Shown: positions 27,838-35,424 of the stretch, piece by piece | Layout of the letters: each line of letters starts with the position of its first letter | Numbering within the stretch: position 1 is the first letter of the stretch | Assembly (NCBI RefSeq): GCF_002160865.1 | Contig: NZ_NFLJ01000001.1 | Location: 62,001-126,000, forward strand | From: Massiliimicrobium timonense | GTDB taxonomy: Bacteria > Bacillota_I > Bacilli_A > Erysipelotrichales > Coprobacillaceae | Length of the DNA stretch: 64,000 nt | Reading direction: 5' to 3' | Made by a program: the position numbers and the translations under genes | The notes under the pieces: model-generated | The model's database searches: none | Told to the model about the DNA's origin: nothing | The model's input: the letters and a program-made list of their open reading frames with translations, nothing else

Positions 27838-29181
27838 ATGAAATCAACACAAAGTGGTAAAAAACTAGCAAAGAAAATGATTATTGCTTTAATTTGTGGT
27901 TTGGTTGCTGGATTAGGTTGTATCTTATTAAGAGAAAACTTATTAGCAAGTGGACAGGAATCTTTATGGAATACTATTAATAATGTATTATTCCAAGATA
28001 TTACTGCTGAAGGAGCTAATAATGCAATCGGAATATTTTACATTGTAGGTCAACTCTTTGTTAATGCATTACAGTTAATTATTATACCTATGGTTTTTGT
28101 TTCTATTATATTAGCTATATGTGTTATTACTGATACAAAGAAATTAGGAAGAATTTCATCTAAAACAATAGGAACATTCCTTATAACAACAGTATGTGCT
28201 TTAATATGGGCTGGTATTATTGGTTCTATTGTTTACAAATTAGGAGCCTTTAATGCTGTTCATGCTGATAATCTCGTGATACAGGAAGGAACTGTTGGAT
28301 CTAATCCATTAAATATCATTGTTTCAGTCATTCCTAATAATTTAATTAATGCTTTTACAAATAATGGGAATGTTTTAGCAGTTGTTTTCTTAGCAGTTGC
28401 AATAGGTTTAGCAATGAATCAATTAAAAGATAAAACAAAAACATTAAAGAAACTATTAATTGAATGTAGTGATATTATTTCTGTATGTTTATCATTTGTT
28501 ATTACAAAATGTGCACCTTATGCCATCTTTTGTTTATTGACAAGGACATTTGCTATTTATGGAATAGATTATTTATTACCTGCATTAGCGTATGTATTAA
28601 CAGTTATTTTTGCTTTAATTGTTTATTTATTTATAGCTTATCCTATTTATTTAATGGTTATGGGAAAAATGAATCCAAAACCATTTATGAGAAAAATACC
28701 TAAAGTTGCATTGTTTGGTTTTTCAACTTCATCAAGTGCTGCTACATTACCTATCAATAAAGAAACAACAGTTAATGAATTAGGTGTCAGTGAAGAAATT
28801 GCTTCATTTGTTCTTCCTTTAGGAATGACAGTTAATATGGATGGTACAGCTATTATGCAAGTTATTGCCGCTATATTTATTGCAGCAAGTTCTGGATATG
28901 ATGTTACAATTACATCTATGGCTGTCATTGCTTTTCTTGCTTTAATTGCTTCAGTTGGAACACCTGCAGCACCTGGAGCAGGAGCAGTTATTTTATTTAC
29001 TATCTTAACAGGTATGGGGTATACAAATGATGGTGCATTACTTGCTTACTCTTTAATTTTAGCAATCAACAGACCAATTGAAATGCTTGTCACATCTTTA
29101 AATGTTGTTGGTGATTCAGCAACTTCTGTTATTGTTGGTAAAAAAGAAAATATGTTAGATGAAGATATTTATCATAGTTAA
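27838..29181 (+). CDS. Dicarboxylate/amino acid:cation symporter (DAACS family)
   Basis: Membrane symporter of the GltP/SstT type importing glutamate, aspartate, serine or C4-dicarboxylates with Na+ or H+. 447 residues with about eight helices and two re-entrant loops. The serine-rich loop FSTSSSAATLPIN (near 300), NMDGTAIMQ (near 337) and the final GDSATSVIVGK are the substrate/ion motifs. Exact substrate cannot be told. ATG at 27838 behind GGGAGGT. Confidence 0.9.
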   Translation: MKSTQSGKKLAKKMIIALICGLVAGLGCILLRENLLASGQESLWNTINNVLFQDITAEGANNAIGIFYIVGQLFVNALQLIIIPMVFVSIILAICVITDTKKLGRISSKTIGTFLITTVCALIWAGIIGSIVYKLGAFNAVHADNLVIQEGTVGSNPLNIIVSVIPNNLINAFTNNGNVLAVVFLAVAIGLAMNQLKDKTKTLKKLLIECSDIISVCLSFVITKCAPYAIFCLLTRTFAIYGIDYLLPALAYVLTVIFALIVYLFIAYPIYLMVMGKMNPKPFMRKIPKVALFGFSTSSSAATLPINKETTVNELGVSEEIASFVLPLGMTVNMDGTAIMQVIAAIFIAASSGYDVTITSMAVIAFLALIASVGTPAAPGAGAVILFTILTGMGYTNDGALLAYSLILAINRPIEMLVTSLNVVGDSATSVIVGKKENMLDEDIYHS

Positions 29182-29208
29182 GTAGACTCAAATTGAGTTT
29201 ACTTTTTT
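29181..29208 (+). terminator. Symporter terminator
   Basis: AGTAGACTCAA (29181-29191) and TTGAGTTTACT (29193-29203) with a T-run to 29208. Confidence 0.75.
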
Positions 29209-29286
29209 AATCATTATATTTGCTTAAAGTAAATATCAAAAATAAATCTACACTTTCTAGATAATATAGAACCTCATTTTTAATAT

Positions 29287-29295
29287 TGATATAAT
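29287..29295 (+). promoter_or_regulatory. Toxin promoter, copy 1
   Basis: Extended -10 TGATATAAT, start about 29302 at GGAACAGC. The same element is at 29738-29746 (copy 2) and 30196-30204 (copy 3). No -35 consensus is seen in any copy. Confidence 0.65.
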
Positions 29296-29417
29296 GCAGA
29301 TGGAACAGCAATAACGGTAGGTGGTTATGCCTTAGTCGTGGGACGAAGGCACGTGATCCTTCGTTGACATAGATATCCATTTAATAGATGGAAATATGAA
29401 AAACGGAGGTGATACAC

Positions 29418-29534
29418 ATGACATCTTATGAGATGGTCATGATAATGTTAGGCATACTGACATTTATCATGACAATGATAAGTGTTATAGTGAAATTACT
29501 TCTTATTATTATTGATAAGAGTACAAAAAAATAA
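29418..29534 (+). CDS. Holin-like type I toxin peptide, copy 1
   Basis: 38-residue peptide beginning MTSYEMVMIMLGILTF, one hydrophobic helix (about 6-32) and a basic tail DKSTKK. The N-terminal (S/T)YE followed by a single helix matches the putative holin-like toxin family that includes TxpA and BsrG of Bacillus type I systems. Ribosome site CGGAGGTGAT is strong, and the leader before it is long (about 115 bases) and hairpin-rich, as in type I toxins kept untranslated until processed. Toxicity is inferred from family. Confidence 0.8.
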   Translation: MTSYEMVMIMLGILTFIMTMISVIVKLLLIIIDKSTKK

Positions 29535-29617
29535 CTACCTCGTGCTTCGGATAAATTGAGGTAGCTATTTTCTCAAACAAATCTAAGGCATAACCGTTTA
29601 TCGGCTGTTCCTTTTTC
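29528..29617 (-). ncRNA. Predicted antisense antitoxin RNA, copy 1
   Basis: A near-consensus minus-strand promoter, TTGACT (29652-29647), 17 bases, TATAAT (29629-29624), would start an RNA of about 90 bases near 29617. It runs toward the toxin gene and ends at the shared terminator, complementary to the toxin message end (last codons plus hairpin). Its 5' part is an inverted copy of the toxin message's own 5' element. Arrangement matches TxpA/RatA- or Fst-like type I loci; expression is inferred. Confidence 0.7.
29535..29572. terminator. Bidirectional terminator shared by toxin and antisense RNA, copy 1
   Basis: CTACCTC (29535-29541) pairs with GAGGTAG (29558-29564); loop GTGCTTCGGATAAATT. 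T-runs follow on both strands, stronger on the minus strand. Equivalent stems are at 29991-30018 (copy 2) and 30444-30474 (copy 3, one mismatch). Loop sequences differ between copies. Confidence 0.8.
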
Positions 29618-29867
29618 AATTACATTATAGTTTATGTGATTTGATAAGTCAATATACAAATAAATTATGTTTGCCTAAAGTAAATATCAAAATTAAATCT
29701 ACAATCTCTAGATAATATAGAACCTCATTTTTAATATTGATATAATGCATATGGAACAGTAATAACGGTAGGTGGTTATGCCTTAGTCGTGGGACGAAGG
29801 CACGTAATTCTTCGTTGACATAGATATCCATCAAGAGATGGAAATATGAAAGACGGAGGTGATGGAC

Positions 29868-30020
29868 ATGACATCTTATGAGATGGTCATGATGGTGTTA
29901 GGAATACTAACATTTATTATGACTGTAATAAGTGTGATTGTGAAATTGCTTCTTATCATTATCGATAAGGATAATAAAGCAAAAAAAATAACTACCTCTT
30001 GCACTGGAAAATTGAGGTAG
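29868..30020 (+). CDS. Holin-like type I toxin peptide, copy 2 (extended C-terminus)
   Basis: Starts MTSYEMVMMVLGILTF and has the same helix as copy 1, but an A8 tract at 29981-29988 is out of phase with the usual stop. The frame continues through the terminator 5' arm, adding ITTSCTGKLR, and ends at TAG 30018-30020 in the 3' arm (50 residues). One base less or two more in the tract would restore the short form. Whether the long form is toxic is unknown. Confidence 0.72.
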   Translation: MTSYEMVMMVLGILTFIMTVISVIVKLLLIIIDKDNKAKKITTSCTGKLR

Positions 30021-30075
30021 TTATTTCTCCTTAATTTAATCTAGGGCATAACCGTTTATCGGCTGTTCCTTTTTC
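29980..30075 (-). ncRNA. Predicted antisense antitoxin RNA, copy 2
   Basis: Minus-strand promoter TTGACT (30110-30105), 17 bases, TATAAT (30087-30082); start near 30075, end at the hairpin 29991-30018 with U-run from the A8 tract. Loop of the hairpin differs from copy 1, so pairing should be copy-specific. Also overlaps the extended part of toxin 2. Confidence 0.68.
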
Positions 30076-30326
30076 AATTACATTATAGTTTATGTGATTT
30101 GATAAGTCAATATACAAATAAATTATGTTTGCTTAAAGTAAATATCAAAATTAAATCTACAATCTCTAGAGAGTATAGAATCTCTTTTTTGATATTGATA
30201 TAATGCAAATGGAACAGTAATAACGGTAGGTGGTTATGCCCTTGTCGTGAGACGAAGGCACGTAATTCTTCGTTGACATAGATATCCATTCAATAGATGG
30301 AAATATGAAAGACGGAGGTGATGCAC

Positions 30327-30443
30327 ATGACATCTTATGAGATAGTCATGATAATGTTAGGAATACTAACATTTATTGTGACTTTAATAAGTGTGATTGT
30401 GAAATTGCTTCTTATTATTATTGATAAGAGTGTAAAAAAATAA
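30327..30443 (+). CDS. Holin-like type I toxin peptide, copy 3
   Basis: 38 residues, beginning MTSYEIVMIMLGILTF and ending DKSVKK. The helix and tail are as in copy 1 with few substitutions, mostly conservative (M to I, M to V, T to L), which suggests selection on a hydrophobic peptide. Same ribosome site and leader. Convergent antisense promoter downstream. Confidence 0.8.
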   Translation: MTSYEIVMIMLGILTFIVTLISVIVKLLLIIIDKSVKK

Positions 30444-30524
30444 CTACCTCTGGCTCTGGTAAAGTTGAGATAGTTATTTCCAACCAAATCTAGGGCATAA
30501 CCGTTTATCGGCTGTTCCTTTTTC
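30434..30524 (-). ncRNA. Predicted antisense antitoxin RNA, copy 3
   Basis: The best promoter of the three: TTGACA (30559-30554), 17 bases, TATAAT (30536-30531) on the minus strand; start near 30524, end at the hairpin 30444-30474, whose stem has one mismatch (GAGATAG against CTACCTC). Confidence 0.7.
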
Positions 30525-30599
30525 AATTACATTATAGTTTATGTCATTTTAGATGTCAATATACGAATAAATATATCTATTTATATGAATATTTAATAA

Positions 30600-30608
30600 T
30601 GTTATAAT
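30600..30608 (+). promoter_or_regulatory. Extended -10 promoter of the acetyltransferase gene
   Basis: TGTTATAAT at 30600-30608, 28 bases before the ATG. Confidence 0.5.
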
Positions 30609-30636
30609 ATATTTAAAAAGTAGAGGTGTTTTAAAG

Positions 30637-31140
30637 ATGAAATGCATAATAAGAAAATGGAAAAGAGAAGATGCCGAAGATTTATATCAGAATATTAATG
30701 ATCTAAGAATTTTAAATAATTTAACAGATCGTATACCTTATCCTTATCATTTAAAAGATGCCTATGATTATATAGAAGCTATGTTATCTGCTGATGAAAA
30801 TAAAATCTTTGCTTTTGCAATAGAATATGAAGGAAAGGTTGTTGGAAGTATTTCAATTTTAAGACAAGATGACATTTATCGTAGAAGTGGAGAGATTGGA
30901 TATTATTTAGGCTATAAATATTGGGGCAAAGGAATTATGAGTGAAGCTGTGAAACAGACATGTCAATATGTTTTTGAACATAGTGATATAGAGAGAATTT
31001 TTGCGGCTCCTTTTGATTATAACCCAGCCTCACAAAGAGTCTTAGAAAAATGTGGTTTTGAACGAGAAGGTATTTTACGTAAGAATGGCTTTAAAAATGG
31101 TGAGTTTCATGACATGATAATGTATTCTTTGATTAAATAA
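30637..31140 (+). CDS. GNAT acetyltransferase, RimJ/RimL type
   Basis: 167-residue acetyl-CoA-dependent N-acetyltransferase. The GNAT core is visible: beta strand and GEIGYYLGYKYWGKGIMSEAV (motif A region, near residue 90-110) and NPASQRVLEKCGFEREGILRK (near 130), the latter typical of RimJ/RimL-like enzymes acting on protein N-termini or small amines. Substrate unknown. ATG preceded by AGAGGTG. Confidence 0.85.
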   Translation: MKCIIRKWKREDAEDLYQNINDLRILNNLTDRIPYPYHLKDAYDYIEAMLSADENKIFAFAIEYEGKVVGSISILRQDDIYRRSGEIGYYLGYKYWGKGIMSEAVKQTCQYVFEHSDIERIFAAPFDYNPASQRVLEKCGFEREGILRKNGFKNGEFHDMIMYSLIK

Positions 31141-31143
31141 TTA

Positions 31144-31171
31144 TTGAAATTATCAAGTCTTATGCTATAAT
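31144..31171 (+). promoter_or_regulatory. serS leader promoter
   Basis: TTGAAA (31144-31149), 16 bases, TATAAT (31166-31171). Confidence 0.7.
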
Positions 31172-31177
31172 CAGTAT

Positions 31178-31386
31178 ATCAAATCGTTGCATTGGATAAG
31201 TAAATGTGAAATCATGATAGAGAGCTGATGGTTGGTGTAAATCAGTATGAGGAAGCATTGAAATCTACCAATAAGAGGAGCTAATCCCTCCCGGTTGAAC
31301 CGTTATCTCATAAAAGTTATCAGTCTGATAAGAAATAGGGTGGCACCACGATATATTCGTCCCTTGTAAAAGGTGCTTTTTATTTT
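31178..31386 (+). ncRNA. T-box riboswitch, serine type
   Basis: Leader RNA of serS. The T-box core AGGGTGGCACCACG is at 31337-31350. The specifier context aaaTCTACC puts the Ser codon UCU at 31264-31266. The Stem I apical region is at about 31218-31245. The terminator can form from GCACC in the T-box and GGTGC at 31371-31375 followed by TTTTTATTTT. Uncharged tRNA-Ser should permit read-through into serS. Confidence 0.93.
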
Positions 31387-31407
31387 ATTGGAAAAGGAGA
31401 ATGAAAA

Positions 31408-32685
31408 ATGATTGATATAGCAATACTTAGAGAAAATCCAGAAGCAGTAAAAGAAAATATGCGTAAGAAATTTCAACATGATCGTTTGCATTTGGTTGAT
31501 GAAGCTTATGCATTGGATAAGGAATATCGTGAAGCTTTGACAAAAGCGAGTGAGCTTCGTGCTATGCGTAATTCATTGTCTAAAGAAATTGGACAATTTA
31601 TGCGTGAAGGTAAAAAAGATTTAGCTGAAGAAAATAAAAGAAAAGTCAGTGAAATGGCAGATACTTTAAAAGAATTAGAAGCAAAAGAAATAGAATTAGG
31701 TCCAAAATTAAAAGAAGTGATGATGAAAATTCCTAACTTTATTGATGATAGTGTACCTATTGGAAAAGATGACAGTGAAAACGTTGAAATTCAAAAATAT
31801 GGAGATCCTGTTGTTCCTGATTATGAAATCCCATATCATGCGGATATTATTACAAAATTAAAAGGATTAGATAAAGAAGCAAGTGGAAGAACAAGTGGTA
31901 ATGGTTTCTATTATTTGATGGGAGATATTGCCAGACTTTCTTCAGCAATGTTATCTTATGCCAGAGATTTTATGATTGATAAGGGATTTACTTATTGTAT
32001 TCCTCCATTTATGATTAGAAGTGATGTTGTGACTGGTGTTATGTCATTTGAAGAAATGGATGCTATGATGTATAAAATTGAAGGTGAAGATTTATACTTG
32101 ATTGGAACAAGTGAACATAGTATGATTGGTAAATTTAAAGATCAGATTGTTAAAGAAGAAGAATTACCAATTACATTAACTTCATATTCTCCATGCTTTA
32201 GAAAAGAAGTTGGGGCTCATGGTATTGAAGAACGTGGTATTTATCGTGTACATCAATTTGAAAAACAGGAAATGGTTGTTTTATGTAAACCAGAAGAAGC
32301 TATGGAATGGTATGATAAAATGTGGTCATATACTGTTGAATTATTTAGAAGTTTAGATATACCTGTAAGAACACTAGAATGTTGTAGTGGTGATTTAGCT
32401 GACTTAAAAGTGAAATCTTGTGATGTAGAAGCATGGTCACCAAGACAGAAGAAATATTTCGAAGTCGGTTCTTGTTCTACATTAGGAGATGCACAAGCTA
32501 GACGTTTAGGTATTCGTACAAAAGGTGAAAGAGGAACATATTATGTTGCTACTCTTAACAACACTGTTTTAGCAAGTACACGTGCATTAATTGCATTTAT
32601 TGAAAATAATTATAATGAAGATGGAAGTATTTCTATTCCTGAAGTATTAAGACCATATATGGGAGGAAAAGAAAAAATCGGTTAA
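31408..32685 (+). CDS. serS: Serine--tRNA ligase
   Basis: Class II aminoacyl-tRNA synthetase, 425 residues. The N-terminal coiled-coil tRNA arm covers about residues 25-105 (charged helices around RNSLSKEIGQFMREGKKD). Class II motifs follow: TSEHSMIGKF, FRKEVGAHGIEERGIYRVHQFEKQE (motif 2) and the C-terminal NNTVLASTRALIAFIE (motif 3). Serine-site motif CSGDLADLKV present. Ribosome site AAAAGGAG. Control by the Ser T-box upstream. Confidence 0.97.
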   Translation: MIDIAILRENPEAVKENMRKKFQHDRLHLVDEAYALDKEYREALTKASELRAMRNSLSKEIGQFMREGKKDLAEENKRKVSEMADTLKELEAKEIELGPKLKEVMMKIPNFIDDSVPIGKDDSENVEIQKYGDPVVPDYEIPYHADIITKLKGLDKEASGRTSGNGFYYLMGDIARLSSAMLSYARDFMIDKGFTYCIPPFMIRSDVVTGVMSFEEMDAMMYKIEGEDLYLIGTSEHSMIGKFKDQIVKEEELPITLTSYSPCFRKEVGAHGIEERGIYRVHQFEKQEMVVLCKPEEAMEWYDKMWSYTVELFRSLDIPVRTLECCSGDLADLKVKSCDVEAWSPRQKKYFEVGSCSTLGDAQARRLGIRTKGERGTYYVATLNNTVLASTRALIAFIENNYNEDGSISIPEVLRPYMGGKEKIG

Positions 32686-32708
32686 GACAAAAATCTTAAC
32701 CTTTTTTT
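32680..32708 (+). terminator. serS terminator
   Basis: GGTTAAGA (32680-32687) and TCTTAACC (32694-32701) followed by seven T; overlaps the serS stop and ends at the convergent YczE gene. Confidence 0.8.
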
Positions 32709-33352
32709 ATACTTAATTTTTGAATATGTTGAATCAAAGGAAAATATTCATTAACAAGGGAAACAAACTTTCCAACAGTGAGTGCTGAAACAACAGTGCC
32801 TAAACCAACCCCTTGTAAAGAATGGAAAAAGAAAAATGAACATAAACTGGCAATAATAATCAAAGTGATATCAAAACATATTTTGACCATACCAAAATCT
32901 TTATGTGTCACATCACTGATTGCTTTGACAATACCTTCTCCTGGAACCATAATGACATTAGGAGCAACTTCAATACTGATTCCAAATGCTAAAATTATAC
33001 AACCTATAATCAGGCTTATAATACGTATAAGTAATGTTTCTGGTTGAAACCAGCTCATCAAATACATACTTATATCAATAAAACTACTAAAGATAATATT
33101 CGCAAGAATTTGTAAGAATTGGATAGGTTGAAAATCTTTTTTTAATATGATAATTTGAATGATAATAAAAATCATATTAAAAATGAAAGTCATCATACCA
33201 AAACTAATATGTGTAAAATAAAGACTAAAAACATAAGGAACACTTGATATTTGTGAAGTTCCCAGAGCACTTTTGGTAATAAAAGCAATACCAAATGAGT
33301 TAATAAAAAGACCTAATAAAAAATAAAAATATCTTAAAATTGTTTTATTCAT
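32696..33352 (-). CDS. YczE/YyaS/YitT-type membrane protein
   Basis: About 218 residues with five or six hydrophobic helices. N-terminal YFYFLLGLFINSFGIAFITKSALGTSQISSVPYV is characteristic of the YczE/YyaS family of integral membrane proteins, whose biochemical role is unclear (YczE affects lipopeptide production in Bacillus). Translationally linked to the MarR gene: it starts inside the last codons of marR behind GGGAGGAAT. Probably under MarR control. Confidence 0.8.
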   Translation of the reverse strand: MNKTILRYFYFLLGLFINSFGIAFITKSALGTSQISSVPYVFSLYFTHISFGMMTFIFNMIFIIIQIIILKKDFQPIQFLQILANIIFSSFIDISMYLMSWFQPETLLIRIISLIIGCIILAFGISIEVAPNVIMVPGEGIVKAISDVTHKDFGMVKICFDITLIIIASLCSFFFFHSLQGVGLGTVVSALTVGKFVSLVNEYFPLIQHIQKLSIKKG

Positions 33353-33767
33353 CATATTCCTCCCTCAAATTATCAAGTACTTGATTCAATATCTGATTCA
33401 CTTCTTTTTGATTTAAAGATTGATAAGCTATCTGATCAACTTCATAACATATTCTTTTGACTTCTATTGCTTTTTCTTTGCCCAATTCAGTCAGAAAAAT
33501 GAGTACTGATCTTTTATCATTTAATTGATTTTGACGATAAATCAATTGCTGTGTTTCCATCTTTTGAATAAGACTTGTCATAGTTGACTTATCTAAGACA
33601 CAAGTTTGACCTATTTCTTTAGGGGTTTGCCCATCTTTTTCATAAAGACATTCAAGAATTTTAGGTTGACCGGGATAAAGCCCAATGTTTGATGTTTTTT
33701 GTGTCATCAGTTTATGACTATAATGAAAACATTTTAATAATAAAAAGTGTATCTCATGATTTAACAT
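33345..33767 (-). CDS. MarR-family transcriptional regulator
   Basis: 140-residue winged-helix repressor. The DNA-binding part is recognisable in TPKEIGQTCVLDKSTMTSLIQKMETQQLIYR with the wing NDKRSVLIFLTELG. ATG at 33767 follows GAGGTG by 6 bases; an upstream GTG at 33776 overlaps that site. Directly upstream lies a perfect palindrome next to its own promoter, so autorepression is likely. The second gene is YczE; the divergent neighbour is the dlt operon, so the regulator may also affect D-alanylation. Confidence 0.88.
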   Translation of the reverse strand: MLNHEIHFLLLKCFHYSHKLMTQKTSNIGLYPGQPKILECLYEKDGQTPKEIGQTCVLDKSTMTSLIQKMETQQLIYRQNQLNDKRSVLIFLTELGKEKAIEVKRICYEVDQIAYQSLNQKEVNQILNQVLDNLREEYDE

Positions 33768-33780
33768 ATTTTTCACCTCA

Positions 33781-33802
33781 TTTAGTTTGAAATCAAACTA
33801 AA
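33781..33802. promoter_or_regulatory. MarR-type operator palindrome
   Basis: TTTAGTTTGA (33781-33790), AA, TCAAACTAAA (33793-33802): a perfect 10-bp inverted repeat just downstream of the minus-strand -10 box, the ideal position to block transcription of marR. Confidence 0.8.
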
Positions 33803-33829
33803 TTATAATTTATAAAGATGATTTGTCAA
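33802..33829 (-). promoter_or_regulatory. marR-yczE promoter
   Basis: TTGACA (33829-33824), 16 bases, TATAAT (33807-33802) on the minus strand. Confidence 0.75.
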
Positions 33830-33915
33830 GTGACTTTGTACACATAAATTTCATATTTTTTCCACTTGATATTCACATGGTTTTGTTAGAATCTTCTCGA
33901 AAAAGGAGGTTGTGT

Positions 33916-35424
33916 ATGAAAAATATTCTTGAATTTTTAGAACAATCATCACAAAAATATTTTACAAAAATAGCTTTTAGTGATGATAAAAATGAAATAA
34001 CATATGGTCAATGTGTTGAAAATGCTCAAAGAATAGGAACAAATTTATCATCATTGCAGATACGTAGACAACCTATAGCAGTAATGATGGATAAAAATGT
34101 AGAAAGTTTAACAGCATTCTTTGGCGTTGTTTATAGTGGAAACTTTTATGTAGTGATTGATATACATATGCCAGATGATCGTATTCAATCTATATTTGAA
34201 ACTTTACATCCAATAGCTTTGATTACGGAAAAACAATATGAGCATAAAGCACAAAATTTACATCCTCAAGTTTTTATTTATGAAAATATGATTCCAACAG
34301 AAATAAATCATCAAAAATTAAATGAAATCAGAAATCAAATGATTGATACTGATCCACTTTATGCTTTATTCACTTCTGGTTCTACAGGTGTTCCTAAAGG
34401 TGCAGTTGTATCACATCGTAATGTTATGAATTATGCCTCGTGGTTTAAAGAAACGTTTGATATTCATGAAGATACACAATTTGGAAGTCAGACACCATTT
34501 TATTTTAGTATGTCTGTTTCAGATGTATTTAGTACGATTATGGCTGGAGCTTCACTTCATATATTGCCTAAAAAATTGTTTTCTTTCCCTGTAAAGCTCA
34601 TTGAATATATGAATGAAAAACAAGTCAATACTATTTACTGGGTTCCTTCAGCATTAGGAATTATAGCGAATATGAAAGTATTGGATTATATAAAATTAAA
34701 TGATGTTCAAAAGGTTTTATTCGCTGGTGAAGTTATGCCAACTAAACATCTCAATTATTGGAAGAAACATCTTCCTCATGCTTTGTATGCGAATTTATTT
34801 GGACCAACAGAAACGACTGATATTTGTACATATTATATTGTTGATAGAGAATTTGAAGATGATGAAGTTTTACCGATTGGCAAAGCTTGTCAAAACTGTG
34901 ATGTTTTCTTATTAGATGAAAAGAATCAAGAAGTCATAGATGATCGTGAAGGAGAACTTTGTGTTAGGGGATCGTTTTTAGCATTAGGTTATTACAACAA
35001 TCCAGAAAAGACACAAGAAGTTTTTGTTCAAAATCCATTAAATCAAGCATATCCTGAAATCATTTATCGTACAGGAGATTTGGTGAAATATAATGAACGT
35101 GGTGAATTAATTTATATCACACGTAAAGATTTTCAGATTAAACATATGGGATATCGTATTGAACTAGGTGAAATTGAAGCAGCAGTTTATGCTTTATCAA
35201 AGATTCAAAGTTGTGCAGTTATTTATGATGAAAAAGAAGATAAGATTATTTTGATATATAGTGGTAAAATAACAGATCAAGAGATTATGGAAGGAATATC
35301 TCATAAATTACCACAATATATGTATCCTAATAAGATGATTCAGTTAAAGGTTATGCCTTTAAATCAAAATGGGAAAATAGATAGAAAATGGTTAAAAAAT
35401 CATTATCATGAGGAGGAAAAATAA
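33916..35424 (+). CDS. dltA: D-alanine--D-alanyl carrier protein ligase
   Basis: Adenylating enzyme that activates D-alanine with ATP and loads it onto DltC for teichoic acid modification. 502 residues. Adenylation motifs: FTSGSTGVPKGAVVSH near 155, LFGPTETTDICTYY near 295, YRTGDLVKY near 380, and the C-terminal catalytic Lys in NGKIDRKWL near 490. The ATG at 33916 follows AAAAGGAGG. First gene of dltACBD. No repeat of an X/PBP-like dltX peptide is seen upstream. Confidence 0.95.
   Translation: MKNILEFLEQSSQKYFTKIAFSDDKNEITYGQCVENAQRIGTNLSSLQIRRQPIAVMMDKNVESLTAFFGVVYSGNFYVVIDIHMPDDRIQSIFETLHPIALITEKQYEHKAQNLHPQVFIYENMIPTEINHQKLNEIRNQMIDTDPLYALFTSGSTGVPKGAVVSHRNVMNYASWFKETFDIHEDTQFGSQTPFYFSMSVSDVFSTIMAGASLHILPKKLFSFPVKLIEYMNEKQVNTIYWVPSALGIIANMKVLDYIKLNDVQKVLFAGEVMPTKHLNYWKKHLPHALYANLFGPTETTDICTYYIVDREFEDDEVLPIGKACQNCDVFLLDEKNQEVIDDREGELCVRGSFLALGYYNNPEKTQEVFVQNPLNQAYPEIIYRTGDLVKYNERGELIYITRKDFQIKHMGYRIELGEIEAAVYALSKIQSCAVIYDEKEDKIILIYSGKITDQEIMEGISHKLPQYMYPNKMIQLKVMPLNQNGKIDRKWLKNHYHEEEK

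Larger units (their letters stand above)
29219..30559. repeat. Three tandem copies of a ~450-bp toxin-antisense unit
   Basis: Units begin near 29219, 29668 and 30128 with TTTGCNTAAAGTAAATATC. Toxin start codons are 450 and 459 bp apart. Each unit has, in order: an extended -10 promoter TGATATAAT; a conserved 34-base 5' element starting GGAACAG; a ~115-base untranslated leader; a toxin frame behind CGGAGGTGAT; a bidirectional terminator hairpin; an inverted copy of the 5' element; and a minus-strand promoter. No partial fourth copy is seen. Gene-scale tandem duplication is direct from the sequence. Confidence 0.95.

Noticed and set aside
29302-29611. The ~30-base inverted elements as ends of a MITE or insertion sequence
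   Set aside because: The duplicated unit extends beyond them to include both promoters, there is no target duplication, and both elements fall at predicted transcript 5' ends.
29649-30526. Minus-strand frames of 60-63 codons in the toxin array (29649-29834, 30107-30289, 30335-30526)
   Set aside because: They lie opposite promoters, leaders and toxin genes, have no ribosome sites, and are copies of each other only because the DNA unit is repeated.
29219-30559. CRISPR array
   Set aside because: Only three repeats of about 450 bp, each with its own gene and promoters; no short repeats with unique spacers.
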